Part shown: positions 33,847 through 42,953 of the stretch, piece by piece
Position numbering within the stretch: the first letter of the stretch is position 1
Layout: the number at the start of each line of letters is the position of its first letter
DNA from: Myxococcus sp. RHSTA-1-4
GTDB taxonomy: Bacteria; Myxococcota; Myxococcia; Myxococcales; Myxococcaceae
NCBI RefSeq assembly: GCF_020037125.1
Contig: NZ_JAIQDG010000037.1
Location: forward strand, 1 to 64,000
Direction of reading: 5' to 3'
Length of the DNA: 64,000 nucleotides
Made by a program: the position numbers and the translations under genes
The notes under the pieces: model-generated
The model's input: the letters and a program-made list of their open reading frames with translations, nothing else
The model's database searches: none
Told to the model about the DNA's origin: nothing

Positions 33847-34761
33847 GTGAAGCGCTACTTCGGAGTCATTGTCCTCATCGCGGGTGTGCTGCTGGCCGCC
33901 GTCATGAGCTACCGCACCGCCAGCGGCAAGGCCCGCGAGGCCCAGCGCGAGGCGGATGCCCAGCGCATCCAGGCCGAGTACCTCGAGCGCGTCGGGTGGA
34001 TGCGCGCCAACCCCGACGAGGCCTCGTACCGGGAGGAGCTGAAGCCCTTCCTCAAGACGTACTTCGACCAGGTGGACGAGCACCTGACGCAGTTCGGCGG
34101 CAACAAGCAGTTCGACGGGTACCTCCAGGAGCTGGAGAAGCGCGCGGAGGGCGGCAAGGACGACCGCGCCGCGGACCGGAAGGCCTTCTACGAGTACACG
34201 CGCAAGGTGTTCGACAGCCTGCGCGAGGGCCGCTACCGCCCGGTGTGGACGGCCACGGACAAGGGCATGCGCCTGGACGTGGTGTCGTCGGACGTGGTGA
34301 TGGTGATGGGCAAGCCGCAGGTGCGCCTGCAGCTCGTGCTGTGGGGCGCCCAGCGCATGCTCAAGGACGAGGGCAAGGTGAAGAAGATGCTGACCAGCGC
34401 CTCGTTCAACACGGTGTGGAAGCTGACGGACGCGAAGGGGAAGCTGCTGGGTGAGATGCGCGGCGGCGACCCGTCCATGAAGGTGGACTTCCCGGAGCGC
34501 TACGTCGCCTGGTTCCCGCCGCAGATGGTGCTGGGCCACTACGACCTGGACCTGATGCCCAGCGAGGTGGCGAAGCTGGAGATGACCATCAACGTCTCCT
34601 CGCGCGCGGCCTCCGGGGGTGACGCCAACGCCAACTACGTGTGGAAGCTGGACGTGCCCTCCGACTGGAAGCTGGGCGCCGGCGAGACGTGGGAGGGCGC
34701 CACCCAGGAGGAGCGCCCCGAGGAGGAGATCGACCCGTCGAAGTCCGCGAAGAACGAGTAG
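33847..34761 (+). CDS. Membrane-anchored protein of unknown function
   Basis: A GTG at 33847, with AGGAG 8 bases before it, opens a 304-residue frame. One N-terminal hydrophobic segment (YFGVIVLIAGVLLAAVMSYR) is followed by a coiled-coil-like charged stretch (KAREAQREADAQRIQAEYLERVGW) and a mixed domain containing VSSDVVMVMGKPQVRLQLVLWG. The C-terminus is acidic. No family is recognised. It diverges from the MetX-like gene and is followed by a convergent propeller gene. It probably sits in the inner membrane with its bulk outside or in the periplasm. Confidence 0.65.
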   Translation: MKRYFGVIVLIAGVLLAAVMSYRTASGKAREAQREADAQRIQAEYLERVGWMRANPDEASYREELKPFLKTYFDQVDEHLTQFGGNKQFDGYLQELEKRAEGGKDDRAADRKAFYEYTRKVFDSLREGRYRPVWTATDKGMRLDVVSSDVVMVMGKPQVRLQLVLWGAQRMLKDEGKVKKMLTSASFNTVWKLTDAKGKLLGEMRGGDPSMKVDFPERYVAWFPPQMVLGHYDLDLMPSEVAKLEMTINVSSRAASGGDANANYVWKLDVPSDWKLGAGETWEGATQEERPEEEIDPSKSAKNE

Positions 34762-34770
34762 CGCCCGCGC

Positions 34771-36966
34771 CTACTCCACGACGGTGAAGTGGGACGTCAG
34801 CCGGTACGCGGACAGCGTGCCGGCGTCGTCCAGGAAGAAGAGGTTGAGGCGCACGTCCGCCTGGAGCGCGACGAGCCCCAGCCCCACCCGGACCTCCGCG
34901 AGCACCTGTCCGCCGCGGGGGTCCACCGCCCGCACCCGCTCGCCCGGCACCAGCGTCACGCCCCGCGCGGTGCGCGCCGGCAGCGGGCGGATGAGCGGCT
35001 CGCCCGCGGCGCCCACGCGCCAGTCCACCGTGCCCGACGCGGACACCCGCGCGGCGGCCCCGGAGGCGCTCGTCACCACCACCGCGCGCGGCAGCGGCGA
35101 CAGCGCGTAGGGCCCCGGTCCCAGGTTCAGCGGGCGCTCCCAGACGCGGCGCCCCTTCGCGTCCAGGCAGAGCAGGAGGCCCTCCCGCTCGCGCTCCCCG
35201 GCGAGGAACACGCGCTGGCCCACCGGCAGCGGTACGGACGGGTGCGTGAGGTCCGGCTCGTGCGTCCATACCGCCTCGCCGGTGTGCGCGTCCGCCAGCA
35301 GCACCGCCCAGTGCGAGCCGCGGCCGAGCATGGAGAGGAAGCGCCGGCCCCACGGCACCGGCGGGCAGTGGAAGGGCATGGGCGCCCGCATCCGGTAGCG
35401 CACCTGTCCGTCCACCAGGTCCAGTCCGTAGAGGTAGCCCGAGTCCGTGCCCACCAGCGCCCGGTGTCCCTGGGTGGTCAGCCAGCTCCGCTGCGTGCGG
35501 GGAGGCGCGAGCCGCCATACCTCGCGGCCGGTGGCCTCCGCGAAGGCCACCACGGTGCGGTCCTCGGAGAGGGTGAGCAGCAGCCCGTCCTTGCGCAGCA
35601 GCAGCGGGCCCAGGGGGATGCCGTCATGGTCATGCAGCCAGCGCGCGCCCGCGCCCCGGCCGGTGAAGCCGTAGACGCGCGTCATGTCCGCCGCCACCGC
35701 GTGCCCGTCCGCGGACGCCGCCACGCCCAGCGCCGCCGCGCGCTTCCACAGCTGCGTGCCGTCCTTGCGCGAGAAGGCCACCGCGAGTTGTGGCGCGCAG
35801 TACACCGGCCCGTGGCGTCCCAGCAGCAGCCGCGCCTCCTCGGCGTCCGCCAGCCCGCGCTTCTCCCACAGCTTGTCGAAGCGCAGCCGGCGCAGGCGCC
35901 CGGGCACCTTCAGCGGGCGCGACGTGCCCCGGCCCGGCCGGGCCTTCTTCTCGCGCGCGGCGCCCTGCGCCTCGGGAGGCTCCACCGGGCCGCGCAGGTG
36001 CGACAGGCCCTCGCGGCAGCGGTCCGCCAGCTCCACCAGGTAGGGGCTGCCCACCAGCGTCCGGTCCGCCTCGGCGAAGGTCGCCGCCAGGGACTCGCCC
36101 AGGTGGAAGAGGGCGGCGGCCAGGGTGTTGCCGTCGAGCGGGAAGGGCGTGCCGGTGCGCCCGGCCTTCGCCTTGCCCGCCTTCAAATCCAGCACCAGCG
36201 TCGGCCGCGCGCCCGCGGGGGCCAGCTCGAAGCGCTCCTCGCCCAGCTCCACCGCGCGCGCCAGCTCCACCGCCTGCCGTGACAGCTCCAGCACCGCGAG
36301 GAAGGGCGGCCCGGGGACGCGCCACGCCTCCGGCCGGCCCGGCAGCGACAGCCACACCTCTCCCGCCGTCAGCAGCGGCGCCAGCGCTCCCGCCGTGCCG
36401 CGCTCGGCCGGCCGGCCCACGGGCACACCCACATCCCGCAGCTCGAAGCCGAAGCCTGGCACCTGCTGGCGCTCCACCCGCCGGAGGGAGGGCTTGCCGG
36501 GGGCCTCCTCCGGCGGCCGTGCCGCGCGGCGGAGCGCCTTCAGCGGCTCTCCCAGCGCCTGGGAGACCGAGGTGGCGAGCGCCCTGGGGCCCACCCGGGT
36601 GACGTCCGCGAGGAAGCGCTCACCGCCCTCGCGCACCGCCTGCGCCAGCTCCTCCACCTCCACGCGCACCGGCGGGCGCATCAGCCGGGCGGGGCGGGCG
36701 AGGCTCGCCACCAGCAGCTCCACCTCGGGCCCCAGCCGCCGCAGCACCAGCTCCAGGTGCGCTTCCGGTAGCGATACCTGGGCGAGCCGCTGGCGACCCG
36801 AGTAGATCGCAGCAACTGAGCGCACCAGGGAGGGCACCACTTCTGCTAGAGACTCCTCCACGGCCCCGGACAGCAGGTCCACTCCGTCCAATTCCAGTGC
36901 GATGGAATCGAGCGGGGAGGCCGCGGGTTCGCGCTTCCAACGCTGTCCGATGCGTATGCGGGTCAT
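34771..36966 (-). CDS. PQQ-type beta-propeller protein
   Basis: The 731-residue product has an N-terminal helical domain (~1-300) of unknown type and a C-terminal half of PQQ/WD-like blades (for example RKDGLLLTLSEDRTVVAFAEATG, GTDSGYLYGLDLVDGQVRYR). The propeller is the BamB/PQQ-like fold often used for protein scaffolding. No signal peptide is seen, so it is probably cytoplasmic, unlike BamB. A basic linker (AREKKARPGRGTSRP) separates the parts. The gene is divergent from the HARE-HTH gene and convergent with the upstream membrane-protein gene. Function is unknown. Confidence 0.7.
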   Translation of the reverse strand: MTRIRIGQRWKREPAASPLDSIALELDGVDLLSGAVEESLAEVVPSLVRSVAAIYSGRQRLAQVSLPEAHLELVLRRLGPEVELLVASLARPARLMRPPVRVEVEELAQAVREGGERFLADVTRVGPRALATSVSQALGEPLKALRRAARPPEEAPGKPSLRRVERQQVPGFGFELRDVGVPVGRPAERGTAGALAPLLTAGEVWLSLPGRPEAWRVPGPPFLAVLELSRQAVELARAVELGEERFELAPAGARPTLVLDLKAGKAKAGRTGTPFPLDGNTLAAALFHLGESLAATFAEADRTLVGSPYLVELADRCREGLSHLRGPVEPPEAQGAAREKKARPGRGTSRPLKVPGRLRRLRFDKLWEKRGLADAEEARLLLGRHGPVYCAPQLAVAFSRKDGTQLWKRAAALGVAASADGHAVAADMTRVYGFTGRGAGARWLHDHDGIPLGPLLLRKDGLLLTLSEDRTVVAFAEATGREVWRLAPPRTQRSWLTTQGHRALVGTDSGYLYGLDLVDGQVRYRMRAPMPFHCPPVPWGRRFLSMLGRGSHWAVLLADAHTGEAVWTHEPDLTHPSVPLPVGQRVFLAGEREREGLLLCLDAKGRRVWERPLNLGPGPYALSPLPRAVVVTSASGAAARVSASGTVDWRVGAAGEPLIRPLPARTARGVTLVPGERVRAVDPRGGQVLAEVRVGLGLVALQADVRLNLFFLDDAGTLSAYRLTSHFTVVE

Positions 36967-36976
36967 CTTCCGTTCG

Positions 36977-37006
36977 TTGACAAGCCAGTTTAGCGATGGC
37001 TAGCAT
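36977..37006 (+). promoter_or_regulatory. Probable sigma-70-type promoter for the HARE-HTH gene
   Basis: TTGACA at 36977-36982 matches the -35 consensus exactly. TAGCAT at 37001-37006 matches four of six -10 positions, with an 18-base spacer. The predicted start would give about 50 bases of leader before the ATG at 37065. Confidence 0.5.
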
Positions 37007-37064
37007 CCGCCACCCATACGGACCTACATTTTTGTAACCGTTCGGAATTCTTGGGGAATACTCG

Positions 37065-39233
37065 ATGACATTCTACGAGGCCGCGCTCCGTGTCCTGGAG
37101 AGCGAAGGACGTCCCCTCCATTTTCTGGAAATCACCGAGAAGTCCATTCAGCAGAACCTGCTCTCCCACGTGGGCAAGACGCCCGAGGTAACCATGCTGT
37201 CGCGCCTGGCTGCCATGGCGCGCCGCACGCGGGATCGTAAGGTGATTGTGACCGCGAAGGACACCTTCGCGCTGGTGGACTGGTCGATTCCCGAGGACGC
37301 GGAGGCGCTGGCGCAGACGGGAGTGATGGAGCCGCACCCGGAGGAGGAGCTGCCGCCGCTGCGTCCGGCGGAGCGCCATCCGGAGCCCCGGCAGGACAAC
37401 GTGCGGGTGGCGGGCCGAGGCAGTGAGCGCAAGCGCCGCCGCGACGAGGAGGACGAGCGGGGCCGCCGCAAGCGCTTCCCGCCCCTGCCCGAGGTGGTGT
37501 TCGAAATCCTCAGCGAGGCCGAGGTCGCGCTGCGCACCGAGCAGATCATCGAGCGCGCCCGCTCCAAGGAGCTGTGCGCCGAGGAGACGACGGTCGAAGC
37601 GGTGCTCACCGCGCTGCTGGAGGACAACCAGCGCCGCATCGACGCCGGCCGCCGCCCTCAGTACTCCTTCAACAAGGAGTCGGGCGAGGTGTCGCTGGAG
37701 CGTGCCGGCGCGCCGAGCGAGGCTCCGCCGCTGGAGCTGCAGGCCGCCTTCGCGCAGGCGCTGGGCATCCCCCTGGAGGGCGGGCGCCCGCAGCTCGGCA
37801 AGCCCGCCGCCGCGGCCGCCGCCGAGCCGCTGGTGGACGCCGCGCTGCTGACCACGCTGCGCACCACGCTCAAGGACGCACGCCGGGCCGTGGCTCGCGG
37901 GCTGCGCAAGCGCCTGGGCGAGCTGGACGTGGGCACCTTCGAGAAGTCCGTCGTGAAGATGATGCACGGGCTGGGCTTCCGCGAGCTGAAGGTGGCGAAG
38001 CGCTCCAAGGAAGGCCCCCTGCTCACCGCGCGCAAGCGCGAGGGCAGCGTGGAGCTGCGGTACGCGGTGCGCATGCTGAAGGGCGCGCCCGCCATCGACC
38101 GCAAGAGCGTGCAGGAGCTGCGGCGCGACCTGGGCCACTACTCGGCGCAGGTGGGCCTGCTGGTGAGCGCCGGGGACGTGCGCGGCGACGCGCGCACCGA
38201 GGCGCAGGCCAACGGCTCGCTGGTGATGCTCTGGTGCGGTGACGCGCTGGGCGAGAAGTTCCTGGAGGCGAAGACGGCCGTCTCCGTCACCACGGTGGAG
38301 CTGTACGAGGTCGACGAGCGCTTCTTCGAGGCGGCGAAGCTGGATGCCGAGGAGGCCCAGAAGCGCCGCGAGGAGCGCCAGCGCGAGAAGCAGGCCCGCG
38401 GGGAAGGCGAAGAGGCCGCCGCGGAGGCCGGTGCCGCGCCCGAGCGGGAGCGCCCGCGCGAGAGGCGCCGCCGTGAGCGTGAGGAGCGCGAGGCCCGTGA
38501 GGCCCGCGAGGCGGAGGAGACCGGAGAGGTGTCCGAGGCCGCGGAGGCCACGTCCGCCACCGTCCCCGCCGAGGCGCGTGAGGGCGTGCCGTCCATGCCG
38601 CCCGCCGCGCCCGCCCAGCCGTCGGCTGAGGACGAGGAGGGTGAGGAGGACGAGGAGGGCGAGGACGAGGACCTGGAGGCCGCGACCGCCTTCGTGGGCG
38701 GGGCCCGTCCCGAGGGTGCCGCCGCCGAGGGTGGTGCCGAGGGTGCCCAGGGTGAGCGCAAGCGCCGCCGCCGCCGCCGCCGGGGCCGCCGCGGCCGTGG
38801 CAACCGCGCGGGTGAGGCCGGCGCCGCTCCGGGGGCAACCCCCGCCGGGGAGGGTGCCGCCGCTGCTGCCGCTCCGACCGGCGAGGCTGCTGCCGCTCCG
38901 GCCGGGGAGGGTGCCGCCGCTGTTGCCGCTCCGTACGGCGAGGCTGCCGCCGCTGTCGCGCCGACCGCCGAGGCCACCGCTGCTCCCATGGAGGGGGCTG
39001 CTCCCGCCGTCACGCCCACCGAGGGTGCCACGGCTGGAGAGGCCGCGGCGCCTGTCCAGGTTTCAACGCCCGCCGAGGCTCCGGCTCCCGCCGAGGCCCC
39101 GGCTCCTGCGGAGGCTCCGGCGCCCATCGAGGCCGCGGCTCCCGGGTCGCAGGAGGTGGGAGAGGCCCAGGAGCGTCGAGAGACGCCTCCTCCGCCGCCC
39201 GCTCCCGGGCCGTCCGAGGGCAGCGAGGGCTGA
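37065..39233 (+). CDS. HARE-HTH protein with degenerate Mrr-like nuclease domain
   Basis: The 722-residue protein has two HARE-type winged-helix domains (~1-70, FYEAALRVLESEGRPLHFLEI; and ~138-212, EVVFEILSEAEVALRTEQI). A domain resembling Mrr-type restriction enzymes follows at ~290-425 (KSVVKMMHGLGF...LGHYSAQVGLLVSAG). Active-site positions are altered: the GGID-equivalent reads GPLL (~317) and the QxK-equivalent reads AVR, so cleavage is unlikely. The tail is Glu/Arg-rich, carries a basic run RKRRRRRRRGRRGRG (~566) and ends in Ala/Pro/Glu repeats. HARE domains tie chromatin and DNA-modification proteins together. A sigma-70-like promoter and a terminator hairpin flank the gene. I infer a DNA-binding, non-cutting role. 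Confidence 0.7.
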   Translation: MTFYEAALRVLESEGRPLHFLEITEKSIQQNLLSHVGKTPEVTMLSRLAAMARRTRDRKVIVTAKDTFALVDWSIPEDAEALAQTGVMEPHPEEELPPLRPAERHPEPRQDNVRVAGRGSERKRRRDEEDERGRRKRFPPLPEVVFEILSEAEVALRTEQIIERARSKELCAEETTVEAVLTALLEDNQRRIDAGRRPQYSFNKESGEVSLERAGAPSEAPPLELQAAFAQALGIPLEGGRPQLGKPAAAAAAEPLVDAALLTTLRTTLKDARRAVARGLRKRLGELDVGTFEKSVVKMMHGLGFRELKVAKRSKEGPLLTARKREGSVELRYAVRMLKGAPAIDRKSVQELRRDLGHYSAQVGLLVSAGDVRGDARTEAQANGSLVMLWCGDALGEKFLEAKTAVSVTTVELYEVDERFFEAAKLDAEEAQKRREERQREKQARGEGEEAAAEAGAAPERERPRERRRREREEREAREAREAEETGEVSEAAEATSATVPAEAREGVPSMPPAAPAQPSAEDEEGEEDEEGEDEDLEAATAFVGGARPEGAAAEGGAEGAQGERKRRRRRRRGRRGRGNRAGEAGAAPGATPAGEGAAAAAAPTGEAAAAPAGEGAAAVAAPYGEAAAAVAPTAEATAAPMEGAAPAVTPTEGATAGEAAAPVQVSTPAEAPAPAEAPAPAEAPAPIEAAAPGSQEVGEAQERRETPPPPPAPGPSEGSEG

Positions 39234-39238
39234 TGCGG

Positions 39239-39258
39239 CTCCCCGGACAGCCGGGGAG
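39239..39258 (+). terminator. Terminator-like hairpin after the HARE-HTH gene
   Basis: A perfect 8-bp stem CTCCCCGG (39239-39246) with CCGGGGAG (39251-39258) and a four-base loop lies 5 bp after the stop codon. There is no T-run. Beyond it, 39259-39463 shows nothing coding. Confidence 0.55.
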
Positions 39259-39463
39259 TGAACGGCGGGCTTGCGCCGAGGTGGGAGAGTCGTGAGAGGG
39301 GCGCGAGACGCCTCTTCCTTCCACCTCGGTCCGCTCTCAGAGGGCTGCGGTTTCCTGGGCGGGCCGGCCAGGGTCGGAGGGATGGGGGCGGGCTGCCGCA
39401 CTTCCGCGGGCGGGCAGGGAATGGCCGGCAAGGCCGCGCTCCGGGTGTTAACCTGGAGGGGCG

Positions 39464-40378
39464 ATGAAGCCGGCCCTGCTGCTCGCCATCTGCGTCGTCC
39501 TACTCGGTGCCTGCCGCTCGCAGGCGCCGCGCCACCCGATGGCGCCGGTGGAGGTCTCCGGCGCCACCGTGCGGGACAACGCGCTGCTCGGGCTCGCCCC
39601 GGAAGGGGTAGGGGTGCTCCTCACGGACGCGCTCAAGGCCACCGGCCGCTTCGAAGCCCCCAAGGAGGACGCGCCCCGCGAGGTGCGCCCGTGGCGGATG
39701 ACGCTGGATGTGCCCTTCACCCGCGAGGTGCTGAAGGACGGCGACCCGCGCAGCTTCGCCGAGGTGGGCGCCAACCTGGAGCTGGAGCGCTTCGGCGCAA
39801 ACCACCCCCAGCACTACGAGGTGGTGGGCCTGGGCGAGGCGCCCGTGCTGGAGGACACCCCCGCCGGGCGGCAGGCCGCCATGCGGGAGGCGCTGCGGAG
39901 CGCACTGCGCCAGGTGGCGGAGTCCGCCGCGCTGCAGCTCGCCGCGCTGGAGCGCAACGACGAGGCTCTCGTGCAGGACCTGAAGGCCAGCGACTCGCGC
40001 ATCCGCGAGTTCGCCCTGCGCACGCTGGCCGAGCGCCAGCATCCCTCCGCCGCGCCGCTGCTCATCGAGCGGCTGAAGGAGGCCAGCGACGCCGAGACGG
40101 TGCGGAAGACCATGGGCGCGCTGGTGGAGATGAAGGCCCGCGTCGCGGTGCCCGTGCTCATCGACCTGGCGCGGGGCCGGGACCTCGGCTTCGTGCAGGA
40201 AATCGTCTTCGCCGTGGGCGAGATTGGCGGGCCGGAGGCGGAGGCGTACCTCTACACCGTGGCGCAGGGCCACGACGCGCCCGCCGTCCAGGCCGCGGCG
40301 CAGCAGGCGCTGGACACGCTCTACGCAGTACGGAAGTCCCCAACCGCGGAGGCGCGTGGCTCGGACCACGCGGACTGA
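39464..40378 (+). CDS. HEAT-repeat lipoprotein
   Basis: The 304-residue product has a lipoprotein signal (lipobox LLGAC, Cys17). After a ~120-residue unique domain it shows HEAT/PBS-lyase-like repeats: RIREFALRTLAERQHPSAAPLLIERL, ETVRKTMGALVEMKARVAVPVLIDLA and QEIVFAVGEIGGPEAEAYL, each a helix pair of about 30 residues. Such solenoids serve as protein-binding surfaces. It is followed 7 bp later by another lipoprotein gene, so the pair is probably co-transcribed. Its partner and role are unknown. Confidence 0.7.
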   Translation: MKPALLLAICVVLLGACRSQAPRHPMAPVEVSGATVRDNALLGLAPEGVGVLLTDALKATGRFEAPKEDAPREVRPWRMTLDVPFTREVLKDGDPRSFAEVGANLELERFGANHPQHYEVVGLGEAPVLEDTPAGRQAAMREALRSALRQVAESAALQLAALERNDEALVQDLKASDSRIREFALRTLAERQHPSAAPLLIERLKEASDAETVRKTMGALVEMKARVAVPVLIDLARGRDLGFVQEIVFAVGEIGGPEAEAYLYTVAQGHDAPAVQAAAQQALDTLYAVRKSPTAEARGSDHAD

Positions 40379-40385
40379 CATCGAG

Positions 40386-41015
40386 ATGAAGCGTTCATTC
40401 GGCGTGGGCGGGGTGGCCGTGCTGGCCGCCCTGGTGCTGGGCGGCAGCGGCTGTTCCTCCAAGAACGTGGAGGCCCAGCCGCGCGCGCGCACCACCGGCG
40501 ACGTGTCCCAGTACTACCCGCTCGCGGTGGGCAACCGCTGGACGTACCGGGTCAACGGCCGTGACGACAAGCCCGTCTCCGTGGAGATCCTCAAGGAGGA
40601 GGACGGCTACTTCCACGACAGCCAGGGCGGGCAGCTCGCCGTGGACGCCTACGGGCTGAGGGACCCCAAGCGCTACCTGCTGCGCGCGCCCGTCGAGGCG
40701 GGGCACTCGTGGACGAACGTGGTGTCCGTGTCGTCCACGGAGCGCTACCGCATCCTCGAGGCCGGGGTGCGCTGCGAGTCGCCCGCGGGCACCTTCGACA
40801 ACTGCGTCCAGGTGGAGGGGCGCAACCGCATCGACGAGAAGGCCACGCTCATCAACACCCAGACGTTCGCCCCCGGCGTGGGCATGGTGCGCATGCAGGT
40901 GGACGTGGAGACGAAGGACCAGCGCGTCCCGCAGACCTGGCTGGAGCTGACGTCCTGGCAGGTCCGCCCCCAGGGAGGAGCCGGGCCGGCCCGCGAGGCG
41001 ACTCCCGCCGGCTGA
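40386..41015 (+). CDS. Small lipoprotein, unknown function
   Basis: The 209-residue product starts at ATG 40386, 7 bp after the HEAT-lipoprotein stop. The signal ends GGSGC (Cys23). The mature part contains GNRWTYRVNGRDDKPV and EAGHSWTNVVSVS and looks like a small beta-rich periplasmic or outer-membrane-linked domain. The longer open frame upstream overlaps the previous gene and is not needed. No family is assigned; similar lipoproteins with a W-T-Y motif are common in myxobacteria. Confidence 0.65.
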   Translation: MKRSFGVGGVAVLAALVLGGSGCSSKNVEAQPRARTTGDVSQYYPLAVGNRWTYRVNGRDDKPVSVEILKEEDGYFHDSQGGQLAVDAYGLRDPKRYLLRAPVEAGHSWTNVVSVSSTERYRILEAGVRCESPAGTFDNCVQVEGRNRIDEKATLINTQTFAPGVGMVRMQVDVETKDQRVPQTWLELTSWQVRPQGGAGPAREATPAG

Positions 41016-41111
41016 CAGCCCGCCCCGCGACGGGACGGGAGGAGGGGTGACGCGGTGGGTTGAAAGCCCGTGCGCCCCTCCGTACCCTGGAGCCTCTTCC
41101 GAGGGACCGCC

Positions 41112-42131
41112 GTGGCCGTCGAATCGAACGAGCAGACGCAGGAGGAGCTCATCCTGGGCTTCCTCTCCGAGAGTGGGAACGACTACACCTCCGGAGAGGC
41201 GCTCTCCGGCAAGCTGGGCCTGTCCCGCACGGCCGTGTGGAAGCGCGTGGAGGCACTGCGCACCAAGGGCTACCGCATCGAGGCCGTCTCCGCCCGGGGC
41301 TACCGGCTGGTGGAGGTGCCCGACAGGCTCACCTCGCTGGAGCTGTCCCCGCTGCTGTCCACGCGCGACCTGGGCCGCACCGTCCACCACCACGAGTCGG
41401 TGGGCTCCACCAACGAGCGGGCCTTCCGGCTGGCCCAGGATGGGGCCGAGCACGGAGTGGTGGTGGTGGCCGAGCAGCAGACGGCCGGCAAGGGCCGCCG
41501 GGGCCGCGCCTGGGTGTCCCCGCCGGGCCTCAACCTGTATTTCTCCGCCATCCTCCGCCCGGAATTGCCGCCCCAGCGCGCCCCCGAGCTGACGCTGGTG
41601 GCCGCCGTGGCCCTGGCGGAGACGCTGCGCGACTGGGGGACGGAGGCCGCCATCAAGTGGCCCAACGACGTCCACATCGACGGGCTCAAGGTGGCGGGCA
41701 TCCTCACGGAGCTATCCGCCGAGCCCGAGCGCGTGCACTTCGTCATCGTGGGCGTGGGCGTCAACCTCAACTCCCAGGCCGAGCACTTCCCGGAGGAACT
41801 GCGCGCCACGGCCACCTCCCTGGCCCTGGCGAGCGGCCAGCGCGTGCCCCGCGCCCGCTTCGCCGCCGCCCTCTGGGCGCGGATGGAGGCGTGGCTGGAC
41901 GGGTACCTGGAGGAGGGGTTCGGCCCGGTGCGCGCCCGCTGGAAGGCGCTGTCCTCCACCCTGGGCCAGGAAGTGCTGGTGCGCACGGACCGGCAGGAGC
42001 TGCGCGGGCTGGCGGAGGACATCGACCCGTCCGGGGCGCTCCTGGTGCGGACGGAGGAGGGCTCGCTCGAGCGGGTGCTGGCCGGTGACGTGGAGCAGCT
42101 CCGGCCCCGGAAGGCCCCGCGCTCCAGATAG
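41112..42131 (+). CDS. birA: Biotin operon repressor / biotin-[acetyl-CoA-carboxylase] ligase
   Basis: The 339-residue product has an N-terminal helix-turn-helix (GEALSGKLGLSRTAVWKRVEAL), the ligase domain with the biotin/ATP loop GKGRRGRAWVSPPG and KWPNDVHIDG, and a C-terminal SH3-like cap. It attaches biotin to the biotin carboxyl carrier protein and, with the HTH, may repress biotin genes, although no biotin genes or operator were seen here. The GTG at 41112 follows GAGGGA; an upstream ATG at 41070 is possible. coaX lies 51 bp downstream. Confidence 0.92.
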   Translation: MAVESNEQTQEELILGFLSESGNDYTSGEALSGKLGLSRTAVWKRVEALRTKGYRIEAVSARGYRLVEVPDRLTSLELSPLLSTRDLGRTVHHHESVGSTNERAFRLAQDGAEHGVVVVAEQQTAGKGRRGRAWVSPPGLNLYFSAILRPELPPQRAPELTLVAAVALAETLRDWGTEAAIKWPNDVHIDGLKVAGILTELSAEPERVHFVIVGVGVNLNSQAEHFPEELRATATSLALASGQRVPRARFAAALWARMEAWLDGYLEEGFGPVRARWKALSSTLGQEVLVRTDRQELRGLAEDIDPSGALLVRTEEGSLERVLAGDVEQLRPRKAPRSR

Positions 42132-42182
42132 GAGCCGACGGAGACACGTTGCCCCCGCCTTCGCGCTAGAGTGCCTGGCGTG

Positions 42183-42953
42183 ATGCTCCTGGCCATCGAC
42201 GTTGGCAACACCAACACCGTCCTTGGAGTCTTCGAGGGCCGGCGCCTGCTCGACCACTGGCGGGTGGAGACCAGCACCCGCCGCACCTCGGACGAGTACG
42301 GCATCCTCGTCCGGCAGCTCTTCACCCACAGCGGCATCGACGCGGCGAGGGTGTCCGCGGTGGTGGTGTCCAGCGTGGTGCCGCCGCTCCAGGGCAACCT
42401 GGAGAAGATGTGCGAGCGCTACTTCCGGACGCGCCCCATGTTCATCGGGCCGGGCGTGAAGACGGGCATGCCCATCCTCTACGACAACCCTCGCGAGGTG
42501 GGGGCGGACCGCATCGTCAACGCGGTGTCCGCCTACGAGAAGCACCACGCGGGCGTGCTCGTCGTGGACTTCGGCACCGCCACCACCTTCGACGCCGTGT
42601 CGCCGAAGGGAGAGTACCTGGGCGGAGCCATCTGCCCCGGCATCAACATCGCCATGGAGGCCCTGTTCCAGAACGCCTCCAAGCTGCCGCGCGTGGAGTT
42701 CGCGCGGCCTCCGCACGTCGTCGGCCGCAACACCGTGCACTCCATCCAGTCCGGCCTCGTCTTCGGCTACGTGGGACTGGTGGACGGCATCTGCGCGCGG
42801 ATGCAGACGGAGCTGGGCTTCCCGGTCAAGGTTGTCGCCACCGGGGGACTGGCCCCGCTGGTGGCGAGCGAGTCCAAGGCCATCCACGAGGTGGACGAGT
42901 TCCTCACGCTGGAGGGCCTGCGCATCATCTACGGAAGGAATCACGCGTCATGA
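42183..42953 (+). CDS. coaX: Type III pantothenate kinase
   Basis: The 256-residue protein matches CoaX: N-terminal phosphate-binding [34 protein letters not shown] with the catalytic Asp, and DFGTATTFD followed by GGAICPGI. It phosphorylates pantothenate in the first committed step of coenzyme A synthesis; CoaX enzymes use a monovalent cation and are not inhibited by CoA. The stop overlaps the next start (ATGA at 42950-42953), so the downstream unknown gene is translationally coupled. birA-coaX adjacency is common across bacteria. Confidence 0.93.
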   Translation: MLLAIDVGNTNTVLGVFEGRRLLDHWRVETSTRRTSDEYGILVRQLFTHSGIDAARVSAVVVSSVVPPLQGNLEKMCERYFRTRPMFIGPGVKTGMPILYDNPREVGADRIVNAVSAYEKHHAGVLVVDFGTATTFDAVSPKGEYLGGAICPGINIAMEALFQNASKLPRVEFARPPHVVGRNTVHSIQSGLVFGYVGLVDGICARMQTELGFPVKVVATGGLAPLVASESKAIHEVDEFLTLEGLRIIYGRNHAS

